Of a stretch of DNA of 64,000 nucleotides, positions 12,290 through 34,400 are shown one piece after another. Each line of letters begins with the position of its first letter. Position 1 is the first letter of the stretch. The DNA comes from Strigops habroptila. Lineage: Eukaryota; Chordata; Aves; Psittaciformes; Psittacidae. Under the pieces are notes generated by a model. That model worked only from the letters and a program-made list of their open reading frames with translations. It searched no databases and was not told the origin of the DNA. The stretch covers positions 6,065,719-6,129,718 of the forward strand of contig NC_044288.2 of NCBI RefSeq assembly GCF_004027225.2. The letters are read 5' to 3'. The position numbers and the translations under genes were made by a program.

Positions 12290-15200
12290 GATAGAACAAG
12301 AATGGGGAGATGAGATCTGGGCTGGGCTGCATTCCCACCCAGCAGGAGCACACCAGGATGCACAGGTCAGAGCGGGCAGTACTGAGCACTCAGAGTTTTC
12401 ACTATTTTTCTGAGAGTAAACATGGCACAAAGGCTTCCCAGCTCTGTGCTGGAAGGCGCAAAGGCTTCTGAATTAGGAAGTGTTTTTAAGACAGGCTGAA
12501 AAAGGAAGGTTTGTGCTTGGGAGCTGGATCCAGCCAGCAGAAGTCAGTGCAAATGACACCAGTCCACGTACGTGGTCAGCAGGGACCTGGCGTGAGCCTG
12601 ATTGGCACCAAATTGCTGGAAAGATGGGGAAGATGGAGCCGCTGCTTTACCTTGTGCAATGGGCAGAGGTTAATGAGCCGCAGGCTGGTTTCCCACCTCT
12701 GGTCACCTTGGCTCAAGTCCAATTATCAGCTCTAGATTAAGTGAGCCCAGTGATCCACAGGGAAGACACAGTGACTGACAGCTCATATGCGGCACCATAC
12801 CTCTGCATTAACACGTCGGGCTGGGACTGTAGATGCACCGAAGGGCCAGCCTTTGCTCTTCCTCCAGCATGAAAAAGCTCTTGATCAGACAGGAGCTGGT
12901 TGGTGTTCCCATGGGCACAGCACAGGGACTATTCTGTGTGACAAACTGGGCCAAATGACAGCTGGCAACGCCGTGAAAGTGATAAATGGGACGTCCAAGT
13001 TGCAAATGGGCTTTTATCAGTAAGGAAAAGAAGCCAGGAAATATTTTGAAAGAATAAACAGATGCCAGGGAAGTGTGATTTTCCCACAGATTCCAGATTG
13101 TCGGAGGAATTGCCAATGACTGATGTGCCACGTCGGGGTATGGATCATGTGAGTGGAAGTACGAACATGTGAGCACACATGACCATCTACTGATGTGTTT
13201 TACACACAGAGCAGAAAGAGATCAATTACAAGACAAGAAGAACTTACTGCTGAAGAAATGTAAGGCTCATCTTTTTTGGCCAAAACTCTCTAAGATACAT
13301 ATGAAGAGAGTTCCTGTTTGCCACAAAATCTATGCAGAGCTCTGCTGAAGAGAAAGTTTTGTTCCTCATGTTTGTGAGCATGTGTACGCGCGTGTTCTAA
13401 GTGTTCTGCATTATGTGAGCTCTGACCTTCAGAGGGGAACAGAAGGAATATTTTCCCCCCTGCGGCTAGAGTTGTCAGTGAAATGTCTGTCTTCCTTAAT
13501 AATTTCAATCTGGGTGACAGGGGACAGGGCATTTTGCTCTGAACGAACGTACTGTAAAAACTGTCAGATAGAATTTGTCTCAAGAAGCAGCATTTCTCTC
13601 TATTCATGGTCATAATTGCAGGCATCTTATGACCTGTGGAGCAGCACATTTTTCTCAGCTGAAGAAAAGGAGACCTAAAATAGGTGGTTTGGTCATTCTG
13701 CAGAGCTTTGGCTTAAACCTAAATGGATTCTAACAAGCACTGGGGATCTCCAGCAAAATGCCTTCTTCATTTGGTTGGATTTTTTTCTTTTAAATCCAGA
13801 ACAAACTGTGCACAGAAGTGACGTAGCAGAAGAGAAGGACTATAAATTGCCATTCACTGGGCTGGAGTAATGGCCTATTTCGTCCTATATCCTGTCCCCT
13901 AACTGCCTGCCTCTCTGAATTTCCTCCAAACTGACAGTGGCCAGCGTCTTTTTAATGAACTGAATAAGTAACTAAATGGGTAATTAACCAAATGAGCATG
14001 ACGATAATTTGATTGTGCTTTCCCCACTTTTAAAGCACAGGAAATAGTACGAAAAGTAATAATCCAGTGACCAGCAGGAATTCAAACAGAATGAGAGCTC
14101 CAGGAGCTGGGGGGAGCTTTGGTTGGATGTTGCTGCCTATAAATCTCCTGCAACACTGCAGAAATCTGTTTGTTTTGTTAAACATTTGGATTTCTTAATT
14201 TGTGCCTCCTTAGTGGGAAAAAAAAATCTATCCAGTGACTTGAAGCAGCTTTTCTTTTTATGCTTTAATTTTACAATTAGCAACGGTTAGGAAATAGATC
14301 ATCCTGCTGGACTCACTCTATAGTTACGGGTCACACACCCCTCAAATCTAGACACTGTATTGGGATCACCAACCTGGTTTTGCACAACAGGGCTTTTGCA
14401 ATATTAGCCTGCAGTGCCTGTGGCTTCCCTGCCTCGCCAAGAAGATTTGAGCACAAATTAAACTGGGAGAAGGAACCAGAAGCTACCGCAGTGGGAAGCA
14501 GCTGGAATGCTCCGCGCTGCTGGGGAGGCTCCAGAAATGGGAAAACTGAGAAATAACACTTCTTGTCCCCGGCCATCCCAGCTGCTTGCAGTGAATATCC
14601 TCTTGCCGCATGGAGACAATGATGTCCACTGACGGAAGGAGCATCCCGCCGAAGAGCAGGGCCCCAGCTGGTGTCTGAAACATTCTCACCTGCAAGATCA
14701 ATCCTGCCAGAGACTCACACACTGTAATCCGCTGACAGCAGACAGCAGGTTACAATCCATTTTCACCTGCACACTCCAATGGATGCCCCGTTCTTGCCAT
14801 TGCAGTTGGAGGGTAAACACTGTGCGATGGACCTGGGAAGCAGGGGCTGCTGTGGGGTGCCTGCAGCATTGATACTGCCAGGCATTGACATTTCCTGACA
14901 AGTCCGATAGGAATGAGGACTCAGGGAGGAGTTTTTCTGGTGGTGGGTGAGGGGGACACACTCCTTCCACACTGATCTCAGCCTGGCAGATGGCAGGAGA
15001 GGTGAATGGGGGCTCCTGAGTTCAGGGGAATCCCTCTACAGTGCTGCAGTACACCTGAAGCAAGCACTGTAGGGTGATGCTAAGAGTATGCTCTGCATCC
15101 CAGGAGAGCCAGGCTTGTGATTTAAATACCACTGGCAAAACCCCTCCATCCAGGCAGTCTGTCTGTCAAGACAAACAAGTGGAAGACAGACTGCAACTTC

Positions 15201-15549
15201 TGCTAGCAGAAATTTCAGCAAGAGCTGTTCTATAGAGGCATCGTGGTGAGGAGGACACAGCGAGAAAGACTGACACCAGGGGTCGTCCACCAGTGCGGGC
15301 ACGGGAGGACATGCAAGGTTTGTCCCTGCCCATCCCTAAGGAGACTCTGTTTAAACATACCATGTTTAAGCCCATAGAAAGTCATCTTGAGGAGCTCTGT
15401 GGAGCCCAGACAGAGAGATTAGGAGCAAAGCTCCATGTAAGCCTTGCAGAGTTCATTCTGGGGTTGTGTGAGCCAAATGGCACGCTTCAGCAGCTAGAGA
15501 GGAGCTCAGAGAAATCAAGACATTTCTATTCATATCCAGTCCACTGACC
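12290..15549. other. Intergenic region, no gene recognised
   Basis: There is no supportable exon. The stretch 13930-14060 is AT-rich with several TAATTA/ATTAAC-type motifs. Short frames on both strands look like noise. Confidence 0.5.
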
Positions 15550-15620
15550 TGCCCTGTGATCTCCACTAAATCACTTCTCCTCTCTGTGCCTTCATTTCCT
15601 GCACCTGAAATAGCAGGAGC
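15550..15620 (+). repeat. MIR-like SINE fossil
   Basis: The run ctgtgatct...aaatcactt...cctctctgtgcc...catttcctgcacctgaaat follows the order of the MIR core (ctgtgacctt, caagtcactt, cctctctgagcctcagtttcctcatctgtaaaat). It is diverged and short, which fits an ancient amniote copy. I identified it from memory of the consensus, without an alignment. Confidence 0.5.
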
Positions 15621-16067
15621 ACGAGGATTCTTTTCTGGGAAGCAGTGAGCTCCTAGCAGGAAACCTTGTCTAGGCATTATAGTAACTGTAACATCATCTT
15701 TACTAATACTGTATAGAGACGGATGACAGCAAAGGGTGAAAGCCAGTGCAAACATGAGTCAAACAATCCCTAGAATGAAAAATACCCCCTGCACTCCAGT
15801 CATGCATCATACCACAGCCCCACACTGCTGAGCTGCCTTGTGAGCCAGGGACAGAGCCAAAAGCTGAGCCCAGATGCTTCAGGCCAGCATTGCCCAGCTT
15901 TGGTTTAGCACAGGCAGCTCAGTACAGGTAGGGTTTTACGTAGGCTGCTTGGCATCCCCGTGGTACTCACAGCTTTTGTTATTGGAGGAACCCCACCAAA
16001 GCTGTGTAGCACACAGGTGTAAATACACATAACTGCAATAAGTAAAATAGTCACAATCAACTTCAAG

Positions 16068-16250
16068 ACATAGAATCATATCATAGAATACCAGGTTGGA
16101 ATGGACCTCAAGGATCATCTGGTCCAACCTTTCCAGGCAAAGCATGACCTAGACTAGATAATAGACCTAGACATACTGCAGCTTGGACAATTTCCCTTTA
16201 ATGGTGGAAAATATTCCCCAATTTCTGCCAGGCAGAGGTGCCCCACTGTC
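16068..16250 (-). repeat. Older CR1 LINE fragment, minus strand
   Basis: It opens with the reverse complement of the CR1 tail (catagaatcatatcatagaa) and then reads 'ggttggaatggacctcaagg' and 'atcatctggtccaacctttc', the inverted form of the avian CR1 3' end. The interior (gcaaagcatgacctagacta) differs from the other copies here, so it is a separate, more diverged subfamily. The inner boundary is uncertain. Confidence 0.75.
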
Positions 16251-17974
16251 CTTCTTACACTGACGTACTGTCAAAGTGCCTGCACCCTGGGAAGACAGGT
16301 AGGTGTGTATTGGATGCATGCGTGCTTCCTAAATGGGGAAATTCAATCTGTCAAGAAAATTCAATAACAACCTTAACATTTAATTGTACCCTAGGGCACA
16401 ATAAAAATCAACAAGGATGGTAGTTGTTGATTTTTCGTTAACCTTCTCTTAAAAAGGTCTCGAAAAATAACTGCTTAGATGGGCTAGCTCTATGTACATG
16501 TGCAATATGTACGGAGATGGATAGAGAAAAATGCGTTTAAAACTTCAGATTGGATCCACACAGAAAATGCTTAAACACTGGCACCGAGCTTGGCCATTGT
16601 TAGGTAAAAGAAAACATCCTGGTTTGATTTATGCACGCAGCACTCAATTTAACAAGTGTAGCTACAGGCAATTGGAAAACAGTCAAAATGGTGAATTTGC
16701 TGCTTACACTCATTTATACTGTTTCCTGAAGACAATTTGCTGTTGCTTTTTGGCATGCCTAGTATTTTTCAAACCACACAAAGGTTGTGCCCGGTTCTCA
16801 TAGTTACACAGTGACTTTTTTTGGTTATAGGTGCAGTTGGGTGTTTGCTATGTACTGTAGCATCCAGACTTGTATCTCCTGGGGCTGCCTCCTTCACGGC
16901 AACTGCTGGGGGGGGTTTAATGCTCCAGTGGCCCCTTTCATCAGCATGGGGCTGGGTCTTTGTAGAGCTGCACTTAGTGAATGTATTAGATGGGGCTCAG
17001 GCAGGGGCAGAGTCTAATCAATAAACCAAGTACCAGTTGGAATTATGCCGCTCGTCAGGATGGCGCCTGGAGTTAGACATTGTCCAGGCAATTAGAGGAG
17101 TTGTTTTGTTTCTCTTGTTATTAATTATCTACATTACAGCCACACCTGGAAGCTTCTGGGTGCTGCACTTAAGCACTTTTTTTGCCCTAAGAAATTTAAG
17201 TAGTTTGAGAACCAAGGGCGGGGGGGAGAAGAAAGGAATAGCAGCATTTGCTGATCAGTGGCTGCCAGAACCCCACTGTCCGGCCGGGTGATGAAATCCA
17301 AGGTCTGTGTCTGAGCTCACGAGCAGCTCTGAAGCCATCAACTGATAGGAAAATCTCAGGCATATCTACACCACAGCTTTCCCTTGGTGGCTGGCATGGA
17401 CACGTCAGTCAGGGAAAAGGAATCCTCTGTTGGCTCAGTAGGTGAGCCAAGCCAGGGCTTGTCCCTTTGGCTGCAGGGCTCTGCTTGGGATGGTGCCCGG
17501 GGCGGCAGGAGCGATCCTGGGCTTGCCGAACACGCAGTCACAGTTCCCAGCTGCGTCCCGGGGGGCTGTCGGCACCGACCGCGGTGGGAACCGCAGGAAG
17601 CCCCACGCAGCAGCTCGGGGCTCAGCCCTGCACGGAGCCAGCACCGCTGGCTATTCCCAACACAGGGAGATGGGCGGTAATTAAACCCCTTCATTGCTCC
17701 TGTAAGGATTCCACTGTCTCAACAGCTCAATTCCCTCTGACCCCAGCGGTCAGGGGCTGCGGGAGCGCCAGTTACTTATTTCCATTAGCGTGCCAGCTGC
17801 CATACAAGGAGGGTTCAGAGTGTTCCAAGTGGGATGCACCGTTATCACCGCTCCATTGAGACTCTGCCTCGGAACTGTGCTCTTTAACACCAAACACGGC
17901 ACGTTTTGGCCCGGAATGGCACCAAAGACCCGCATGAACCAAAATCCCAAGGTCCCTGTCTGCCAGGAGACCCC
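16251..17974. other. Upstream flank of PSMB2
   Basis: No exon is recognised. The AT-rich part (16250-17200) includes TAATTA-type motifs around 17090-17130. A CpG-rich patch lies at about 17490-17640, some 600 bp before the PSMB2 start, and could be part of its extended promoter region. Confidence 0.45.
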
Positions 17975-18226
17975 TGTTCGCATGGAGCCCCGCCGAGGGC
18001 TGCGCCCCCCGGCCCGGGCAGAAGTCCCTGCAGGCCCCGCAAGACCATGACCGCAGCGGCCCCGGTGCCCGCGGGGATACAACCGGGAACCGCGGCCGGC
18101 TCCCGCCCGCCCACCGCCGAGCCACGTGGCGGCGGCGTCATCGGTGCGCGCCGGTGTGAGGGGAGGCGGCAGCGGCGCTTCGCTGTGTCACGGCGCGGGC
18201 CGAGGGCAGGGCGCAGCGCGGCCGCC

Positions 18227-28272
<10,046 letters not shown>

Positions 28273-28400
28273 CCCCCGAGATCTTTCTTCAGCAGTCTTC
28301 TCTCTTTTTTGTTCACTTCTGGGTGTTTTTCTATTAATTTGGAGCACACAAGTCGTGTACTGCACTGGGAGATTTAATAAAGATTGACATTTATATAGCC
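28273..28400 (+). terminator. PSMB2: PSMB2 3'UTR and polyadenylation signal
   Basis: A canonical AATAAA lies at 28376-28381, about 105 nt after the stop, followed by T-rich sequence (ttttatctttttattcc) suitable as a downstream element. This predicts a short 3'UTR. A further AATAAA near 28996 could serve a longer isoform. The exact cleavage site is inferred. Confidence 0.75.
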
Positions 28401-31400
28401 AGTTTTATCTTTTTATTCCACTGATCCTTCCTGAGAGTATTTAAGTAAATTGTTCCACAGAGAAGGTGAAACTTGATTTCCTGTTAATGGGTGCACATTC
28501 AGGTTACTTATCTTTCCTCTTCTCAGATTTCACCCCGCAAGTTTTGTTATGTGTGCAAAAACCTGGCACTGTATTTTCTAGATGACTGCGCTGTCACCTA
28601 CTCATAATTAAAGCTCAGCAAACACCAGGCAAGTGTTTCATGCTAAACATACAGCATCTACTTTGTTTTTCCAAAGATGTTACCACTGTGGCTTTATAAA
28701 ACAATAATAATCAGGTTTTCAAAGGCTTAATTTGCTTCTCTTATACTTTGTTTCAATCTAATCCAAGTGAAAGGTGAAATAAAAGATCTTCAAGTAGAAA
28801 GGATTTTAAAATATTAGTGTCATTTTAACTCACCTGGCCATGGTTCCGTTACTGGGAAAGAATATTCTCCTGGTGGTGCAGTAGGCTCATAACTACCTTA
28901 AGTATTTTAAATATGAACTGATGTATCAATTGTGTGATTTTTCCTTAGTTGATGTATCTGTACATTTAGAAGTACATGAAAGCAGTTCAATGAGAAATAA
29001 AACTGCAGCACTTCTCATAAACCATTGAATTACTCACAACTAGCCAGAGCTTTGTCTCCATGAGAATAATCACTGATCTGTCTTGGGTCTAGATGATGCT
29101 TCCGTATAAAACCTCCATTCAGAGAACAGCCTCAGATAATTATCATGTGGCTGATCCTTGCAGTCTGCCCAGAAGTGATTCTTCTGAGAGCAGTTTTCAT
29201 CACTTCCCTACTTGGATTTGCATTGAGTTAGCCATTTAAAATGCTCTGTTTGGGTGCTTACTTCATGTTCGAATAAGCTTGGAAATAGAAGGATGAATGT
29301 GTACATGATGATGTACAGAGTGTATGTACTTGTGTGGCATGGCCTAACACCTATGTTCTCAGTTGGGAAAGGTAAGTGACAGACCTAACTATTTTATTTG
29401 TCAAAGCTTTTTTGGTCTTGCCTAAGTATGTGTTTGAGAATGTTAGTGTCTCCTACAAAAAGTTGTCAGTAAAGACCAAATATTCCCATCTTACTGGCCA
29501 GGTGAGAACTGGATTAGAGACTGGGACGTGCTTCATGTCACAGGAGATATTTGGAGCTCCAGTGCCTTAACTCATCCTGCCTCTTATGACTGCCCTTACT
29601 TAAATCTAGTTCATAACTTGAGTTCCATCAGGCTTTGTAGTTTAATTCTTTCCAGAATGAGTTTAATTATCAGCTGGTTTTGTTGTAGTCATGGCTGCAA
29701 TGGCTTTTATTTAAGGCCAATGGTATATAACTGAAACATTTTGCTAAAATTTGCTTTGTCTTTTAAAAACCTTTTCTGACTTCTGCACACTAAGGGAAGT
29801 CATCCCCTGCCTCATGATTTTCTCTTGGCAGGTCACATTTAACATGAGTAGGGCCTGCATGTTCCAGTTCTCTGATTGAAATCTCACCCCTTCATGTTGC
29901 ATTAATGTATTTGTTTAGCTTAATATGCAGCATCTCTAATTTATTTTACCACTGATGTTGAATGTTTTTGCAGGTTTCTTGTCTCTTTTCAAAGCCGTCG
30001 TTGCAGAGGGGCTGAGCTGATGTGAAATTTTTGTCACTGCATATCAAAGTGGTGATTTCTGCTTATTGGAGGTATTCATTATTTCAGACACCAAACCTGG
30101 GGCGTGGTGCTGTTAGATTGAGCCTGGCAGAGAATCTGCCTGGAGTTTCTATTGGCACCTATTTGCATGCAGGTGATTAATAAACATAAAACAATTATTC
30201 CCTTGCAAACGCCCTTGCTGGATTCAGGTCAGAGTGGAACATATGTTTTGCCTGAGGGCAGGGCCCAGGATCTGAATCCCCCATTGAGTGAAGATCCAAG
30301 GGGTTGCATCAGAAGCCAACAGAGCAGCAACCTCTAGGAATGAATAAATACAGACCTTTATTTCAAACCAGCAGAACAAAAGAATTCGCCCACAGTGGGA
30401 TTGGACTGTGGCCTCTAATGAAGTGGATTCTTTTAAGGGCTTTCCAAGAATTTACACTTTTTAAGGAAAGGTGTGATACTCCTGCTGTGTAGCTTTCGAT
30501 TGTTTTAAAGGTCTACAGTGCTGATGTTTAAATTGAGAAGCAGTCAATTTTCATTTCTGACAGTGATATATGGAATCTGAAATCAGTGTCTTAAGTTTTC
30601 CATTATCACGAAAGAGAAGAAAACTTCTTACCTGCTTCAAATTTATCCCTAAAGCTTTTGGAAACCATATTTTTCTTAGAATCCAGGAATCCCTTCTGTG
30701 AAGAATTCACCTTTCCATTTGAAAAGCATCTCTATCTATTGATAGAGGCCTCTCTTGCTTAAGAAATCTGACAGAATTGAGCACTGCAAGTACTGCTCTC
30801 TACTAATAGTCTTTGGTTCTTTGTATTATAAAGAATTAATGTTGTAAACCAGGGTAACGTACTCCTCGGGCACTGCAGCCACACTGAGCTGTTCTGCTTT
30901 GCTCTGGCTGGTAATTCTGACCATATGTTTTGCTACCAAAGCCTCAGGGCCTAAAGAGTTAACAAGGCACTTTTTCTCGGTGTAGGTTTCCTGTTTAAAG
31001 AAGGGCTCTTCCTGAGCACCGTGCATGTAACAGATCATTGCACCAGCTCATCTCTGCACAGCTCGGACCTTGCTCCAAGATCGGTTTACAAGGGAACAGA
31101 GCCTCTGTGCCTTAGGCCACATTCGGTTGGGAGTGCTTTGCTGGAAGAAGTAGATAGAGGTGCAGTGCTCATAGGTCTTGGTGTTAATTGTACCTTTTCA
31201 TGGAAGAAAATCTGTATTTTGTTTCAGACCTCCATGCATACTAGGGATGTTGGTACAGAGGAGGCTATCGGTACTCGGACAGCAGAATTGTGCTTAGTGC
31301 GAGTTTGTAATGTTGCCAGGACGGTTCTGCATCCAGCTGTATTCAGCTTCTATGTGCAACTACCAGTGGATTCACCTGTGTGTTTCCCCAAAATTTGTCC

Positions 31401-34400
31401 AGTCCAAGAAATCCATGACCCTCTTCAGTTAAACCATGAGATGCTTCAGCCATGGATAGGTGAAAAGCATCGGGCAGGGACTGCTCTCTCAGCAGGTCTG
31501 CTTGTAGTGAGCCAATGCAGAGACTACACAGCAATAGGAATATTAAAGATACAGAAATAAAGCATGTTTGGAGCAACCCTATAGTGTATTCCCAGCAGTC
31601 TGAGTTGAATTCTGTTCATGGTGATGAAACAGTTGCTGGCAGAAACTTTCTTTGCAAGAAAATGGAGCTGTCACTTTTCAGAGTAAAGATGTGGGAGCAG
31701 AGGGGAGAGATCAGGCTCGGCTCTCCCAAGGATGTGTGTTCATTTGCTCTTGTCTCTAGTTTTGACAGTAGGTTCCTACAAGAAGCATTAGCCGATGCCA
31801 GGGCTGACATTATGGATCATGTTCACAGTGCTTAGGGTTTGATTCCACTTTCCAGTCTGAAGCAGGGACAGAATATTCCTTTTGTATAGAATAGCTTGAC
31901 ATCTAAGGGAGGAAAAACCTCTAAATTTGCTACCTGTGAAGCAATGTATGTGTTGTGTGTAAGGAAAACTAAATTTATCCTACCCATAAAAAAATTTATT
32001 CTTCAAGCCATTTTAAATTCTTTTTCCTTAAAGGTTTAACCTTATCCAGAGTTTCCACGTGTTATCAGTCTGCCATCAACAGTCGTTAAGTGCAGGAAAT
32101 TTTCATGTGAGCACTGATCAAACTAAACAGACATAAGTTGTTTTAGCAGATTCTTTTTGTAAGCAGAATGGAAACGGTGGAATTAAAATATCCAACTTCT
32201 CTATTTTCCATGCTCTTGACTGTGTTGGCTTGAATCTCTGCATGCTCCTGACTTGCTGAGGACTAGGTTAAAAAAGAAGTTAGTTGTCTTGAAAATGTAA
32301 AGTGACAGTTTAAGTGTTTTGTTTCTGTGCTAATGTGCAATTAGGTAGTTATCCAATAAGCTTATTCATGTAGTCTAACTCAAGACAGCTGTGGAAGGCA
32401 TAGAGAAAAGCCTTTGCTGTTGAGGAATGGTGAGAGGGAAAAGGATGTTTAAAAGGATCTGTTTCAGAATTGCCAGTATGTTCTTTTCTTCCCCATGTAA
32501 CACAGTAAAGCATTAAAGGTTGGCGAGATTTGTGAAAAATTAAATTCTGCTGATCAAATCTATAGAGAGGTGAAACTAAAATGTGCATAGATCTGCATAC
32601 CAGCAAATATAGTATAAGTTTGGATCTATAAATTAAGACAACCGTAGAAGCTGGGTTGTATGGTTGCCTTAGATACTAATAATCTATTACTTAGATAATA
32701 ATCTAATTGCCTGAAATGATGAGTTGGATAAGCGTATTTTGATTTGGGTAAAGAACCTTTTGCTTTGTAGAGCCTTCCTCGATGTCATCAAATATATCTA
32801 GTGTTTATGCACAAACATGAAAATAGAGCATCTTCTTTAGTTAATTCACAGGAGACAAAACAGGCTCCATCATATTTCATGTCACAGCTTTTAGGATTAT
32901 TGACAGTATCCTACTATATTACCACCAAAACTCCTGAGGGCTCAGGTGATGCTTGATCTCCTCTTGCTAAATCTTGCACTGGAAATGCAACAGATGCCAT
33001 TACCCTGCTACCAGAGCGCTTTGTGGAGAAAACCTGTGCATCTCACAAGCCTCTTCCCTGCAGCAGAGGGCAGTGAACTTGCACGCACACCACCACCTCC
33101 TCCACGTTGGGTCTTGTCGTCGTCAGTGCAGATCATCTGATGGTCACAAACTCAGCGCTATGGAGAATGGGTTAATGCCTTGTCCATCAGTGGCAGGTAG
33201 GATGTACAAGGCTGTTTCTTCCCTTGGAAGATGCACATTTTATTTCTCACAAGTGTTGGACAGTTGCACCATGGAACAGGTAATTAGTCATGTTTTCACA
33301 AGTGAAGGCTAAACGAGTAACTTGCTAAAACAACCCAAAAGAGTAGCTGGAATCCATCCTCTACTAGTTAGTCCAAGCACTAACAAGCAGGGATATAAAG
33401 TTAAAGTACATGTTTAATTTTTTTGAGGTAATGCCATTCTCCCTTGCAAAAATGCTCTTAACATTTACTATGTGCTTGAAGTGAGGATGTTCACAGTATT
33501 TTATCAAGAACAATATGCTGGGAAGGAAAAGCTACAGCCCCATGTGATACTATTTTCCATGAACTTTCCTGTGATCCACAGCAAAATTTGCTAAAGAGGA
33601 AAAAAAAAATAATCTGGAAAAGTCTGAAATGGCTCTTTTGGAATGTGGAATATTCTAACACATTCATTTGCCATTACTTAACAAACACGTAGTGTGTTGA
33701 GGCCGTGGCTGAAAGCTGTCATTGTGGCTCTGGCTTTAGCAGAAAATGCACTTGTCTGATTCAAATCCACGGTTGGAGTCTATGGGAATGAGAAACATTA
33801 AAGTACATCACCAGACTCTGACATCCCAGAATTGGGAAGACATTTCCTAAGCTGTCAGAGCGCTTCATGGTTTTCTTATTTTGAACGGCAGTTTTTCGAA
33901 TCTTTGAAACTAGGTCTGGATATACAAAAGGATCTCCAGGGCTTACTTTTTTCTTATTTTTTCTCATTTAAAGTAATAACTTTCAATCCTCTTTTAAGTT
34001 TTAGAATCATCCTTAAAATCGTGCAGTTCTGAGTGGGTGCCTTCAAGAAGAAAACGATTAAAACTGGGTTCTAATTTCATTCCCCTTACAGTATTCACTC
34101 ACAGCACACAAGAAACCCATCCAAACCATCACACCTGGGGCTTTGGTCTGGTACATCTGATATTCCTAGATCTGTGTGTTAGTGTTTATTACCCATGCTT
34201 TGATGAACATCAGGAAGGCTGGTTATGTGAATGCTGCCAGGGGTCAGCTTGCCTTCATCTCAGGTGTTTACCTAAGCTGGTTAAAGATTTGAGGTTAACC
34301 TCTGCTGCTGGTTCTGGGAGCTGTAAAGCCATACGGTTTGAGTTTTGGCTTTGGTTTCCATGTTGGCTCCAAAATATGTGCAGAATGAAACCAAAAGGTT

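Noticed and set aside
17906-18226. In-frame open extension upstream of the PSMB2 ATG, with further Met codons
   Set aside because: The PSMB2 family begins at MEYLIG. The upstream part is Pro/Arg/Gly-rich CpG-island translation without similarity to proteasome subunits, and stops are rare there only because of base composition.
31021-31560. 179-codon plus-strand open frame in the intergenic region
   Set aside because: About one frame of this length is expected by chance in 64 kb of two-strand sequence. It has no recognisable domain, and no splice or promoter context.
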